From: JAJPXC01 sp964517875
Lineage (GTDB): Bacteria; Bacteroidota; Bacteroidia; Bacteroidales; Muribaculaceae
DNA: 64,000 bases
Assembly (NCBI GenBank): GCA_964517875.1
Contig: CAZFEU010000001.1
Coordinates: 62,001 to 126,000, forward strand
Direction of reading: 5' to 3'
The translations under genes were made by a program, and so were the position numbers. The number at the start of each line of letters is the position of its first letter. Within the stretch, counting starts at the first letter, position 1. The notes beneath the pieces were generated by a model. The model did not search any database and was not told the origin of the DNA. It saw only the letters and a list, made by a program, of their open reading frames with translations. Positions 36,080 through 44,669 of the stretch are shown here, one piece after another.

Positions 36080-37132
36080 ATGGCATCATTGTTCTCCGAT
36101 TTTCTTTCGGCTATGCATGTTAAGCATACCGAGGGATACTCTGACAGCCGTTTCAGGCAGATGCCCTTTCAATCGCTCTTTGGACTGGTCAGTCTATTGC
36201 GCGAGTACAATATTGGTGCGTCAGGAGTACATGTATCAGACGACACCCGTGAGGACGCTCTTAGAAAGTTTCCAACACCATTCTTGGCTGACACAGTCGA
36301 CGGCTTTTTGATAATCACAAAGGTTACCAGCAATACAATTACCTACTTATCGCAAAGTCAATCATTTACTATGCCTATTGCACAATTGGCCAACGCATGG
36401 AATGGGACTGCACTGTTGGTTGAAACCGATACTGATTCAATAGAGCCTGAATACTCGCTACATCGTGTGAATGAGATATTCGCTGTTATAAAGCGATATT
36501 CTCTTGCTCTAATTGTTGTGGCGCTGATGTGTCTTGGGCTCTATAGCTCCGGACTTTACCGTCAATGGACCTCTTGGGCAATCCTGGCACTTGATGGTTT
36601 TGGCCTTTGGCTTTCCTGGCTTTTAGTTCTCAAGGCGCTGGGGATTCGAAACCATGCAGCCGACGCTGTTTGCTCCGTGCTTCAGAAAGGTGGCTGTGAC
36701 GAGATAGCGCGTTCGGATGCATCTTCTTTTTTTGGTATATTCAAGTGGAGCGAGGTAGGTTTGGCTTACTTTAGCGTGAGCCTTATCGCCATGTTGCTAT
36801 TCCCAGTAAGTATGCCTGCTCTTGCCGCAATAAATATATTATGCCTTCCATACACTGTGTGGAGCATAACGTATCAGAAATTTAAAGCAAAAGTATGGTG
36901 TACCATGTGTGTAGGCGTACAGATCACCCTATGGCTATTGGCCGTATGCTTCCTATTGGGAGAATATGACAAATACATATTCCAACAAGAGTCTTTGATT
37001 CAATTCGGAGTGCTTGCCATATGCTACGTTGGAGCTCTACTTGGCATTAACGCTATCGACAATGGCATCCAAAACAATTTTAAAGTGAACGACAATGAAG
37101 ACACCTCCAATTCCCTCAATACCGGGCATTAA
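36080..37132 (+). CDS. VKOR-family thiol oxidoreductase with N-terminal C39-like domain
   Basis: This 350-residue protein has an N-terminal part (1-115, with PFQSLFGLVSLLREYNI and TPFLADTVDGFLIITKV) that resembles the C39 peptidase-like domain but shows no catalytic cysteine at its start. Four or more transmembrane helices follow, from about residue 135. VKOR cysteines are C198 and C206 (VCSVLQKGGC) and the active-site pair C274-x2-C277 (WCTMC). VKOR homologues make disulfides by passing electrons to quinone. The C39-like start recalls peptide-export machinery. Confidence 0.85.
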   Translation: MASLFSDFLSAMHVKHTEGYSDSRFRQMPFQSLFGLVSLLREYNIGASGVHVSDDTREDALRKFPTPFLADTVDGFLIITKVTSNTITYLSQSQSFTMPIAQLANAWNGTALLVETDTDSIEPEYSLHRVNEIFAVIKRYSLALIVVALMCLGLYSSGLYRQWTSWAILALDGFGLWLSWLLVLKALGIRNHAADAVCSVLQKGGCDEIARSDASSFFGIFKWSEVGLAYFSVSLIAMLLFPVSMPALAAINILCLPYTVWSITYQKFKAKVWCTMCVGVQITLWLLAVCFLLGEYDKYIFQQESLIQFGVLAICYVGALLGINAIDNGIQNNFKVNDNEDTSNSLNTGH

Positions 37133-37316
37133 AACATTATCGGCGCTCGAAATGAACTCTATTCATTTCTCACGCCGACACACGGTGCTTACTCCAGCCC
37201 AACTCGACAAACTAATCACCCCAATGACGACGCAAGGGGTAGCGGGTAGGACGGAAGAGCAACCTAAGGGAAGTGCTATAGAAGATATAATTCCAAAACC
37301 AGTTAGCAAGAACTGA
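37095..37316 (+). CDS. Possible leader-like peptide gene overlapping VKOR and NDH-2 (doubtful)
   Basis: This 73-codon frame starts inside the VKOR gene and runs 105 bp antisense into the end of the NDH-2 gene. Its middle (IKTLSALEMNSIHFS, then LTPAQLDKLI) resembles the leader of the Bacteroidales radical-SAM-modified peptide family I recall as TIGR04149, but the expected Gly-Gly is missing (ITPM instead) and the remainder is antisense to NDH-2. It may be a real short gene, an eroded leader, or chance. No ribosome site is convincing. Confidence 0.3.
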   Translation: MKTPPIPSIPGIKTLSALEMNSIHFSRRHTVLTPAQLDKLITPMTTQGVAGRTEEQPKGSAIEDIIPKPVSKN

Positions 37317-38477
37317 AAGCTTATTGCGCATCCCGATTATTGAAACCAGGTGTATCAGAAGCCAGGTCAACCAAGCGAAATATCCACCAAAAGATGTTTT
37401 TCCAATATCGGCCACGGCCTTGTTGCGTCCGATTGTTGCCATTGAACCCTTATCGTTATATCGGAAACGGAGAGTAAAATCACCGTTGTTGAGATTTCGT
37501 GCAAGGTTGCGTGCCTGCTGTATAGCGGGCTGCGCCATTTGAGGATGTCCTTTTGGGTACTCATCGGTTTGCATCAATGCAATATCACCGATTGCGTATA
37601 ACGACTCTTCAGCGCCTTTCACACGATTATATTCATCCACTATGATTCGTCCCCCAGGGCCTATCATTTCATCGGGAAGTCCGGGCATACTTTCCCCACG
37701 TACACCGGCAGTCCATATCAGAGTCTCATAATATTCACGGTGCCCATCGGCGAAAGTAACAAATTTTTCATTATATCCTTTCATTACCGTATTGAGCCTC
37801 ACGTTCACCATTAGATCCTGCAAATCTTTCAAAGCTCTCTCTTGCGACTTCTTGCTCATAGCGCCAAGCAACTGTGCGGATCCTTCTACAAGGGTTATAT
37901 TGACATCCTCAGGTTTCAATTCGGGGTATTCCTTCTTTATTATATACTTCTTCATCTCGCCAAGCGCACCGGCGATTTCCACACCTGATGGTCCTCCACC
38001 CACTACAAGAAAGCTCAATAACTGGCGACGACGCTCAGGGTCAGTGCATAATGCGCCACGCTCGAAGCGGTCGAGGATTTCATCGCGCGTGTGTATGGCT
38101 TCCGACACAGTTTTGATGCCGAATGTTTCGCGGCTGAGATTTTCCATACCAAAATAGTTATTGGTCGAACCAGCAGCAAGGACCAACCGGTCGTATTTTA
38201 ATGTCTCATAGCTCGTAGTGATTTCCTTGCGTTGTAAGTCAATGTTTTTTACATGCCCCATATGATATGATACATTGGGCATTTTCCTAAATTCCTTGCG
38301 CAGAGGGAAACATATATTGGCAGGTACAAGAGCTGAGGCAGCCACCTGATAAAAAAGGGGAGGGAAGCTGTGAAAATTGTTGCGGTCTACCAAGCATATT
38401 TCATACTTTTTACGGTCAAGGCCACGACACAAGTTGATACCTGCGAAACCTCCTCCTACTATAACTATTCTCTCCAT
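37212..38477 (-). CDS. ndh: Type II NADH dehydrogenase (NDH-2)
   Basis: The 421-residue flavoprotein has the FAD motif VIVGGGFAGINLCRGL near the N-terminus and the NADH fold VVGGGPSGVEIAGALGE at about residues 160-176. Residues near 270-300 (YAIGDIALMQ) bind FAD. The C-terminus forms an amphipathic membrane anchor (NWFWNYIFYSTSLRLLF). It passes electrons from NADH to quinone without proton pumping, so cytochrome bd nearby could complete a simple respiratory chain. An inverted repeat lies in its upstream region. Confidence 0.92.
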   Translation of the reverse strand: MERIVIVGGGFAGINLCRGLDRKKYEICLVDRNNFHSFPPLFYQVAASALVPANICFPLRKEFRKMPNVSYHMGHVKNIDLQRKEITTSYETLKYDRLVLAAGSTNNYFGMENLSRETFGIKTVSEAIHTRDEILDRFERGALCTDPERRRQLLSFLVVGGGPSGVEIAGALGEMKKYIIKKEYPELKPEDVNITLVEGSAQLLGAMSKKSQERALKDLQDLMVNVRLNTVMKGYNEKFVTFADGHREYYETLIWTAGVRGESMPGLPDEMIGPGGRIIVDEYNRVKGAEESLYAIGDIALMQTDEYPKGHPQMAQPAIQQARNLARNLNNGDFTLRFRYNDKGSMATIGRNKAVADIGKTSFGGYFAWLTWLLIHLVSIIGMRNKLSVLANWFWNYIFYSTSLRLLFRPTRYPLRRHWGD

Positions 38478-38506
38478 AAAATTTTAACATAATATTCAGT
38501 AAAGTA

Positions 38507-38531
38507 ACAACTATTCACTCATCATAGTTGT
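38507..38531. repeat. Inverted repeat between NDH-2 and trpS
   Basis: ACAACTAT (38507-38514) and ATAGTTGT (38524-38531) are perfect arms around 9 bases, 30 bp upstream of the NDH-2 start. The ACAAC/GTTGT half-site also occurs in the palindrome cluster at 35625, so both may bind a related regulator. Confidence 0.5.
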
Positions 38532-38582
38532 CGTTGATGCAACAAAAATACATCATCACAAGTGCCATCAATCAAAATTTTG

Positions 38583-38590
38583 TAAATTTG
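38583..38590 (+). promoter_or_regulatory. Promoter -7 element of trpS
   Basis: TAAATTTG at 38583-38590 fits TAnnTTTG, 18 bases before the trpS ATG. The -33 element is weak. Confidence 0.4.
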
Positions 38591-38608
38591 CACTAAAATT
38601 CATTCAAT

Positions 38609-39697
38609 ATGGAAAAGATAATTCTTACCGGCGACCGTCCAACAGGGCGTTTACACCTGGGGCACTACGTTGGCTCATTACGACGTAGGGTAGAGCTGCA
38701 AAACTCAGGTATATATGACAAAATATTCATCATGATAGCTGATGCTCAGGCTCTGACCGACAATGCTGATAATCCGGAGAAAGTGCGTCGCAATGTTATC
38801 GAAGTCGCACTCGATTATTTATCAGCAGGTCTGGATCCTGAAAAATCTACACTATTTATTCAGACGCAGGTGCCCGAATTGGCCGAGTTAGCTTTTTACT
38901 ATATGAATCTTGTGTCGGTATCGCGTGTGCAACGTAATCCAACAGTAAAGACTGAGATACAGATGCGCGGCTTCGAGAAGTCAATACCCATGGGATTTTT
39001 CTCTTATCCTGTGAGTCAGGCATCCGACATCACCGCTTTCAAAGCCACCACAGTACCTGTGGGTGAAGACCAGGCACCAATGATTGAATTGACCCGCGAA
39101 ATCGTCAACCGGTTCAACAATATCTATGGGCCAACGCTCATTGAGCCTGAAATACTACTGCCCGACAATGCTGTGTGCATGCGCCTTCCGGGGACCGATG
39201 GCAAAGCCAAGATGTCAAAATCGCTTGGCAACTGCATTTATCTCTCCGACACTCCAAAAGAGGTGAAAAAGAAAGTCAACTCGATGTATACCGACCCAGA
39301 GCATCTCACAATCGACTCTCCCGGACACCTCGAGGGCAACTGTCCGTTTATCTACCTTGACGCTTTTGCCACTGACGACCAAGTGAAGAAGTATCTTCCC
39401 GACTATGAATCGTTACAAGCCCTTAAAGATCATTATACACGCGGCGGAGTAGGCGATGGAACTGTTAAGAAGCTACTTATTAATGTATTGGAGGAGTTGT
39501 TGGCTCCTATACGCGAACGCCGAGCATATTGGGAGCAGCGAATACCCGAAGTCTACGAAATACTACGCCTCGGCTCGGAAAAGGCCAGGGCAAAAGCAGC
39601 CCGGACTCTCGAGGAAGTACGTACCGCCATGCATATCAACTACTTTGCTGATAAAACACTTATCGAAGAGCAAGCTGCCCAATACCGCAAAAAGTAA
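38609..39697 (+). CDS. trpS: Tryptophanyl-tRNA synthetase
   Basis: The 362-residue class I synthetase has HLGH at 16-19 (HIGH motif, PTGRLHLGHYVG) and KMSKS at 201-205. A GEDQ segment (TVPVGEDQAPMIE) before it belongs to the TrpRS/TyrRS fold and the length is typical of bacterial TrpRS. It charges tRNA-Trp. A hairpin terminator follows, so it is a single-gene unit separate from the ECF sigma gene. Confidence 0.95.
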   Translation: MEKIILTGDRPTGRLHLGHYVGSLRRRVELQNSGIYDKIFIMIADAQALTDNADNPEKVRRNVIEVALDYLSAGLDPEKSTLFIQTQVPELAELAFYYMNLVSVSRVQRNPTVKTEIQMRGFEKSIPMGFFSYPVSQASDITAFKATTVPVGEDQAPMIELTREIVNRFNNIYGPTLIEPEILLPDNAVCMRLPGTDGKAKMSKSLGNCIYLSDTPKEVKKKVNSMYTDPEHLTIDSPGHLEGNCPFIYLDAFATDDQVKKYLPDYESLQALKDHYTRGGVGDGTVKKLLINVLEELLAPIRERRAYWEQRIPEVYEILRLGSEKARAKAARTLEEVRTAMHINYFADKTLIEEQAAQYRKK

Positions 39698-39721
39698 TAA
39701 TCTCCTCCTAATCTTCACTCA

Positions 39722-39744
39722 GGGCTGCGTCGATGGCGCAGCCC
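39722..39744 (+). terminator. Hairpin terminator after trpS
   Basis: GGGCTGCG (39722-39729) pairs with CGCAGCCC (39737-39744) around a 7-base loop, 24 bases after the trpS stop. The tail is CTTGCTTTAT, a weak T-tract. Confidence 0.65.
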
Positions 39745-39901
39745 CTTGCTTTATCTATAGAGATGCCAATCAAATATACGTTAAGCCGAATAATACGCTC
39801 CTACTATGCCACCTATGAATCTGGTGGCTTTTTTTGATAAATATATTGAAAAAATATCCTTGTCGGTTTAGTAAACGGGGTGTTATGTGTCTTATTAGTG
39901 T

Positions 39902-40390
39902 ATGACGAACACAAACGATATAGAAAAGCTTTTCAAAGCACATTATCAGCAGATGTACCGACTGGCCAAGGCACTTTTGCTTGACAATGATTCGGCACAC
40001 GACATTGTCCACGAAGTGTTTGTATCGCTACTCTATTCTAAGGATGATGCAAAAATTTCCCTGACGTATCTGTTATCTGCGGTTCGCAATCGTTCGCTTA
40101 ATATGATCAGGGACAAGGGCATTCACAACCGAATCCTCAATCTATATTTCTGTGATATCGATGAATATGACACTGAAGACTGGCCCGATGAAGAGACCAT
40201 CGCAGAAATATATCAGATTATAAAGGAGGACTTGACTCCTCAATGCCGCCGCATCATGGAGTTACGTTTCATAGAAGGCCTGAAATTCTCAAAGATTGCG
40301 GAGACTATAGGAGTAAGTGAAAATGCCGTTTATAAACACGTTCGTCAAGCATTAATAGAAATCCGTAAACATCTCAATCAACATGGATAA
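39902..40390 (+). CDS. ECF-type RNA polymerase sigma factor
   Basis: The 162-residue protein has sigma region 2 (FKAHYQQMYRLAKALLLDN, HDIVHEVFVSLL) and region 4 (RRIMELRFIEGLKFSKIAETIGV... as a helix-turn-helix that ends VYKHVRQALIEIRKHL). It lacks regions 1 and 3, so it is an ECF sigma factor, in the group commonly paired with FecR-like anti-sigma factors in Bacteroidales. It overlaps the next gene by 8 bp, so the two are co-translated. No classical promoter was found just upstream; a dyad GTTTAGTAAAC lies at about 39868-39878. Confidence 0.93.
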   Translation: MTNTNDIEKLFKAHYQQMYRLAKALLLDNDSAHDIVHEVFVSLLYSKDDAKISLTYLLSAVRNRSLNMIRDKGIHNRILNLYFCDIDEYDTEDWPDEETIAEIYQIIKEDLTPQCRRIMELRFIEGLKFSKIAETIGVSENAVYKHVRQALIEIRKHLNQHG

Positions 40391-41033
40391 GTATAACATC
40401 GTGCTTGACCTAATCGAGCATCCTGATAAATACACACAGGAAAGGATTGCAGAAATTCTCTCAGAACCTGAAACAAGAGAAATCTACAATCTGCTCTGTA
40501 AAACCGTTTCAACCTTCGCCTCTCAAGATGACAAGGTAGATGTAAATGACGAGTGGCAAAGTTTTTCAAAAAATCACAAGAATCCAAAATTCCGATTATT
40601 ATGTAGCGGAAGCCGAGCCGCTTCCATCACGGCTATCGCATTTACTTCGCTCGCAGTTGCAGCCATTGGGTTAACGGTTGCAATAAAGACATTTGCCCCT
40701 CAACCACAACCCATCGAAACCCCGGTTGTCACAGCTGTAGCAAATCAAGTCTATATTTCTGGAAACGATGAAAAAGAGTCAACTGTAGTAGCAGAAGAAG
40801 GAGAATTACCGAAAACTCCAATCCTTTTTGAAGATGCTTCACTTGAAGAAATTCTCAGTAGGGTTGCAGCAGTGCATAGAGTCAGTGTTGAATATAATCA
40901 TCCCGAAGTGGCGATGCTGCATCTCTACTATAAGTTTGACCCATCTATTCCTTTGAAAGAAACTGTCGAGCAATTGAACTCCTTTGAGCAGATAAATATT
41001 TATATCAACGATAAAAAAATCATAGTTGACTGA
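40383..41033 (+). CDS. DUF4974-type anti-sigma factor, without a recognisable FecR domain
   Basis: The 216-residue protein has a cytoplasmic N-terminal part (1-75) likely to hold the sigma factor, one transmembrane helix (about 77-101, SRAASITAIAFTSLAVAAIG) and a periplasmic part. The C-terminal section (LFEDASLEEILSRVAAVHRV...) matches DUF4974, the end of FecR anti-sigma factors. The middle FecR domain, normally about 100 residues, seems absent, with only a short acidic linker in its place. It should transmit a signal from the outer-membrane partner encoded 2 bp downstream to the sigma factor. Confidence 0.85.
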   Translation: MDKYNIVLDLIEHPDKYTQERIAEILSEPETREIYNLLCKTVSTFASQDDKVDVNDEWQSFSKNHKNPKFRLLCSGSRAASITAIAFTSLAVAAIGLTVAIKTFAPQPQPIETPVVTAVANQVYISGNDEKESTVVAEEGELPKTPILFEDASLEEILSRVAAVHRVSVEYNHPEVAMLHLYYKFDPSIPLKETVEQLNSFEQINIYINDKKIIVD

Positions 41034-41035
41034 AA

Positions 41036-43579
41036 ATGAAACGCATTATCATCATATTAGTGGCGATGGTCTGCTTCATTTCGGCCAACGCCAAAAAGTA
41101 TGCATATTCTTTCCATAATACCCCAATCTCTCAAGCCCTTGTGACCTTAGGACAAGACAATCCCGATATCAATATTGCCTTCGTTTATAAAGAGCTTGAC
41201 CATTATAAAACATCATCAAGTATTGACACTGACGATTTTACCAGTGCCTTGCGCCAGATTATCGGTCTGCAACCGGTTACTTTCTTTGAGAAAAAGGGCA
41301 TCTATTATGTCGAGGCCTTACAGCATGGAAAATTTACCTATTCCGGTCAAGTCATAGGTTCTGATAAAAGACCCGTGGAGGCTGCAACTATCATGCTTCT
41401 TGCCCCTAAGGACTCTACGGTTTTGACTTATGGCATATCTGATGAAAACGGTCGATTCTGTATACCTTGCGACTACTCCAACATACTTGCTAAAGTATCT
41501 TGTATAGGATACGCCACCAAATATCTTCGTTGCAATTCTTTCAACTTAGGAATCATTGCGATGTCAGAAAAGTCAGTAAAGCTCAATGAAGTTAAGGTGA
41601 ATGCTGAAATTGCCCGTCTTTCCTCAGACTGCTCAGTATTCCTACCCAGCGTAAGACAAAAAAATTCGTCGCAGGATGCAGTAGATCTATTACAACAAAT
41701 GACGATACCGCTCATTAGAATAAATCCTGTTACCAAGGCAGTAACTGATAATGCCGGCATCGGAGTTGCATTATATATTAACCGATTTGAAGCTACTCCT
41801 GAAGACCTGAAAGGGATGCGCATGTCTGATGTATTACGTATCGAATATCTGGAATTTCCCACCGACCCTCGTTATAAGGGTGCTCAAAGAGTGATTAATT
41901 TTGTAATTCGCGAGTATGAATACGGAGGTTATACCAAATTGAATATAGAAGAAAAAATACTTACCGGGTTCTCTAATAATTCAAATGTTTTCACGAGGGT
42001 CAATTTCAAAAAAATGACTTACGACCTATTTGTCGGCGCAAATAATGAAGACAATCATCATAGCGGTAAATCATCGGAGAGCACTTACAATTTAACTTCG
42101 ACTGATCATACTCCTTATACTTTAACCCGAAATGAAATTTGTGAAAGCTCACATTTCAAGCTTAATGAATTCCCAGTTACATTCAGGGCCACTTACAGCA
42201 CAGAGAATACCCAGATCCGCAATCAAATCGGTTTCAACCATTCCTCAATACCTGTCAATGAATATAAGGGTCGGGTATTATATGACAAAAAAGAACTGGA
42301 TGATGTGAAATCGAGCCATAAAAATCCTAATCATTCCAATTCTTTTTCTTACTACGGCTCTTTTTTCTTTAGTTTGCCCAAGAATTATTCACTTAATTTT
42401 TCTCCTAAATTAAACTATACGCATCTTTTTGATAAGACAATGTACATAATGGGGTTAAACGAGTTGCAACGCTCAGCAAAAGAAAATGCTGTTGATTATC
42501 GCACTGATTTGTTTATCCGCAGGAATCTCGGACAAAAACATTCGTTAATATTAGGCATAAATCACGGCGGAAATATCAACTGTGTCAATTACAGAGGAGC
42601 TGAGAAAGAAGCCGACCATTTTACAATGACATTTAGCTCCGCACAAATGGGCTATCAATATCACTATAAAAAATTTTCATTATATGCTGATGCCGGTTAT
42701 GCATGGGAGACCAACAAAATAAATAACACTTATAAGACTGACTCATACCCCTACACGCACATTAATTTTACCTTTACGCCTGTTCAGAAACATCAGTTTT
42801 CAGCCTATGTTCAACTTGCATCCATGACCCCTATGCTCTCCATGAAAACATCAAATATCGCACAGGAAAACGACGTGTATTATATCTCTGGAAACCCACT
42901 GCTCAAAGCCAGTAGACTTACCACGTTAAGTCTTGAATATTCGTGGATACCCTCTAACAGTTTCGGAGCAAGTGTGTATGGATTCTGTGAATCATATTAC
43001 AACCGTATGCTTGCCGCTTATGAGCCTTTTCTTGATGGAACAGCCATTAAACGCTCATACATCAATAATGGAGACTTACACATGGGTGAAATAGGATTAC
43101 CTTTAACCGGTAAATTATTAAGCGATAAGCTACAACTATATTTTGCTCCGCAGTTATCTCTTTATAAATCGACGGGACAATATAAGGAGTCGATCACTCA
43201 TTTCTGCTTTTTATGGCAAGCTACATATTATGTAAAAGATTTTTATATTCAGACTTTGTGGGAAATCCCGAAGAAAATTATGGAGGAAGAGAATTCGGCT
43301 ATTCGGGAATATCGAAATTATCATAGCTTGATATTGGGTTGGTCAAATGCAAGATGGAATCTTCGCATCAACTTAAATAATGTATTCAATAAGGGGTGGA
43401 AAGACTATACAGTGACCACTTCTTCACCATATTACTCCGAACGTCTGATTACCTACAGCACCTCGTATCACCCAGCCGTAATCTTAGCCGTTACATACAA
43501 TTTTGGATTTGGCTCTAAAATTAAAAAAGATAATGAAGTAGGGGGACAATCCGGTGCTTCATCGGCAATCCTGAAATAA
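41036..43579 (+). CDS. Outer-membrane beta-barrel receptor with STN and carboxypeptidase-like domains
   Basis: The 847-residue protein has a signal peptide (MKRIIIILVAMVCFISANA) and an N-terminal STN signalling domain (YSFHNTPISQALVTLGQDN, about 23-92). A carboxypeptidase-regulatory-like domain follows (SGQVIGSDKRPVEAATIMLL, about 97-170), then a plug-like region and a beta-barrel rich in aromatic strands to the C-terminus. No TonB box is recognisable. The layout is that of a signalling transducer like FecA, paired with the upstream sigma/anti-sigma genes, but no SusD gene accompanies it. The ligand is unknown. The region is clearly AT-richer than the chromosome around it. Confidence 0.87.
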   Translation: MKRIIIILVAMVCFISANAKKYAYSFHNTPISQALVTLGQDNPDINIAFVYKELDHYKTSSSIDTDDFTSALRQIIGLQPVTFFEKKGIYYVEALQHGKFTYSGQVIGSDKRPVEAATIMLLAPKDSTVLTYGISDENGRFCIPCDYSNILAKVSCIGYATKYLRCNSFNLGIIAMSEKSVKLNEVKVNAEIARLSSDCSVFLPSVRQKNSSQDAVDLLQQMTIPLIRINPVTKAVTDNAGIGVALYINRFEATPEDLKGMRMSDVLRIEYLEFPTDPRYKGAQRVINFVIREYEYGGYTKLNIEEKILTGFSNNSNVFTRVNFKKMTYDLFVGANNEDNHHSGKSSESTYNLTSTDHTPYTLTRNEICESSHFKLNEFPVTFRATYSTENTQIRNQIGFNHSSIPVNEYKGRVLYDKKELDDVKSSHKNPNHSNSFSYYGSFFFSLPKNYSLNFSPKLNYTHLFDKTMYIMGLNELQRSAKENAVDYRTDLFIRRNLGQKHSLILGINHGGNINCVNYRGAEKEADHFTMTFSSAQMGYQYHYKKFSLYADAGYAWETNKINNTYKTDSYPYTHINFTFTPVQKHQFSAYVQLASMTPMLSMKTSNIAQENDVYYISGNPLLKASRLTTLSLEYSWIPSNSFGASVYGFCESYYNRMLAAYEPFLDGTAIKRSYINNGDLHMGEIGLPLTGKLLSDKLQLYFAPQLSLYKSTGQYKESITHFCFLWQATYYVKDFYIQTLWEIPKKIMEEENSAIREYRNYHSLILGWSNARWNLRINLNNVFNKGWKDYTVTTSSPYYSERLITYSTSYHPAVILAVTYNFGFGSKIKKDNEVGGQSGASSAILK

Positions 43580-43648
43580 TGACATTTAACGGCATCTTCA
43601 CCGCTTTTCCTCCCAATATCAAGTACGCGGGGGCTTCATACTGGCTGA

Positions 43649-44104
43649 TTAATGGTGGAAGGCACGGGCCATTGAGCGGGAATCTTCGCGCTCCTTGATT
43701 GATTGACGTTTGTCATATTCCTTTTTACCTCTACCAATACCGATCACGAGCTTGGCCAAGCCGCGGTCATTGATAAATAACCGTAGTGGTACAATTGTAA
43801 ATCCAGACTCAGCTCCCGATCGCTCTAGACGGCGTATCTCTTTCTTATTAAGCAGAAGTTTACGATCGCGTCGTGCTGAGTGATTATTATACGTACCATA
43901 GAAGTATTCGGCTATATACAAATTTTTCACCCATACTTCACCATTGGCCACATAACAGAACGTATCAACCAATGAAGCTTTACCCAGACGTATTGATTTG
44001 ATCTCGGTGCCGGTCAATACAATGCCGGCTGTGAACGTTTCCGAAATCTCGTAATCGTAGGTAGCGCGCTTATTCTTAATATTTACGTCTTTAGACAGTT
44101 TCAT
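43649..44104 (-). CDS. smpB: SsrA-binding protein SmpB
   Basis: ATG 44102-44104 (MKLSKDVNIKNKRATYDYEI) gives 151 residues, the family length; the 44-codon upstream extension is rejected. The segment TGTEIKSIRLGKASLVDTFCYV and the basic tail (GRGKKEYDKRQSIKERE) are diagnostic. With tmRNA it rescues stalled ribosomes. It starts 5 bp after the membrane-protein gene and ends an operon of five genes. No ssrA gene was seen in the window. Confidence 0.95.
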   Translation of the reverse strand: MKLSKDVNIKNKRATYDYEISETFTAGIVLTGTEIKSIRLGKASLVDTFCYVANGEVWVKNLYIAEYFYGTYNNHSARRDRKLLLNKKEIRRLERSGAESGFTIVPLRLFINDRGLAKLVIGIGRGKKEYDKRQSIKEREDSRSMARAFHH

Positions 44105-44109
44105 AGACT

Positions 44110-44661
44110 TCAAGGTAAAATCATACTCAAAAGCATGTTGAGCAGTATGGGAGGTAGAAGCACGAATACTATTGCCACAAAGATAAATCGTCCAGTCTGC
44201 GAGTGCGCAACCTTGAGATACCTTGCGGCTTTCCACATCACGAGGGCAACGAGCACCGGTAGAAATTGTACCAGCGACAGCTCGAGAGGCATAAGGTTTT
44301 CAATCATCGAAACAATTGCCATCAGCCCTAATGAGTATATGATAAAAGTGCTTGTACGCTGCAAGTCAATCTCCCCGCTGTCCACACACTTGTCCAACAT
44401 CGAGGGTAGAAGATTCTGCGCAAGCATCAGCGTCACAAAGTATACTGAGAAAATGATAATGGCACGCTCCAAAGGATACACGAGCCCCATGTCATGGTGA
44501 TAAATCATCTGGCAGAAAGATGATATGGCCACAACTCCCAGCAATGGGTACAATCCGTCGGCGGTAAGTTTTTCGGGCTCCTGATCCTCTACGGCTATAT
44601 CTTCCCAACCATGCTGCGGACCGATTGCGAGCTGAAACAAATTTTTAAGAAAGTGCCACAT
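44110..44661 (-). CDS. Conserved membrane protein of unknown function (five to six helices)
   Basis: The 183-residue protein begins with a short helix (MWHFLKNLFQLAIGPQHGWEDI) and an acidic patch (VEDQEPEKLTADG), followed by about five hydrophobic helices. The GPxxGWEDI start and layout resemble YIP1-type membrane proteins, but I cannot confirm the family. It lies 8 bp after the M3 peptidase gene and 5 bp before smpB, so it is part of that operon. Confidence 0.7.
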   Translation of the reverse strand: MWHFLKNLFQLAIGPQHGWEDIAVEDQEPEKLTADGLYPLLGVVAISSFCQMIYHHDMGLVYPLERAIIIFSVYFVTLMLAQNLLPSMLDKCVDSGEIDLQRTSTFIIYSLGLMAIVSMIENLMPLELSLVQFLPVLVALVMWKAARYLKVAHSQTGRFIFVAIVFVLLPPILLNMLLSMILP

Positions 44662-44669
44662 ACATTATA

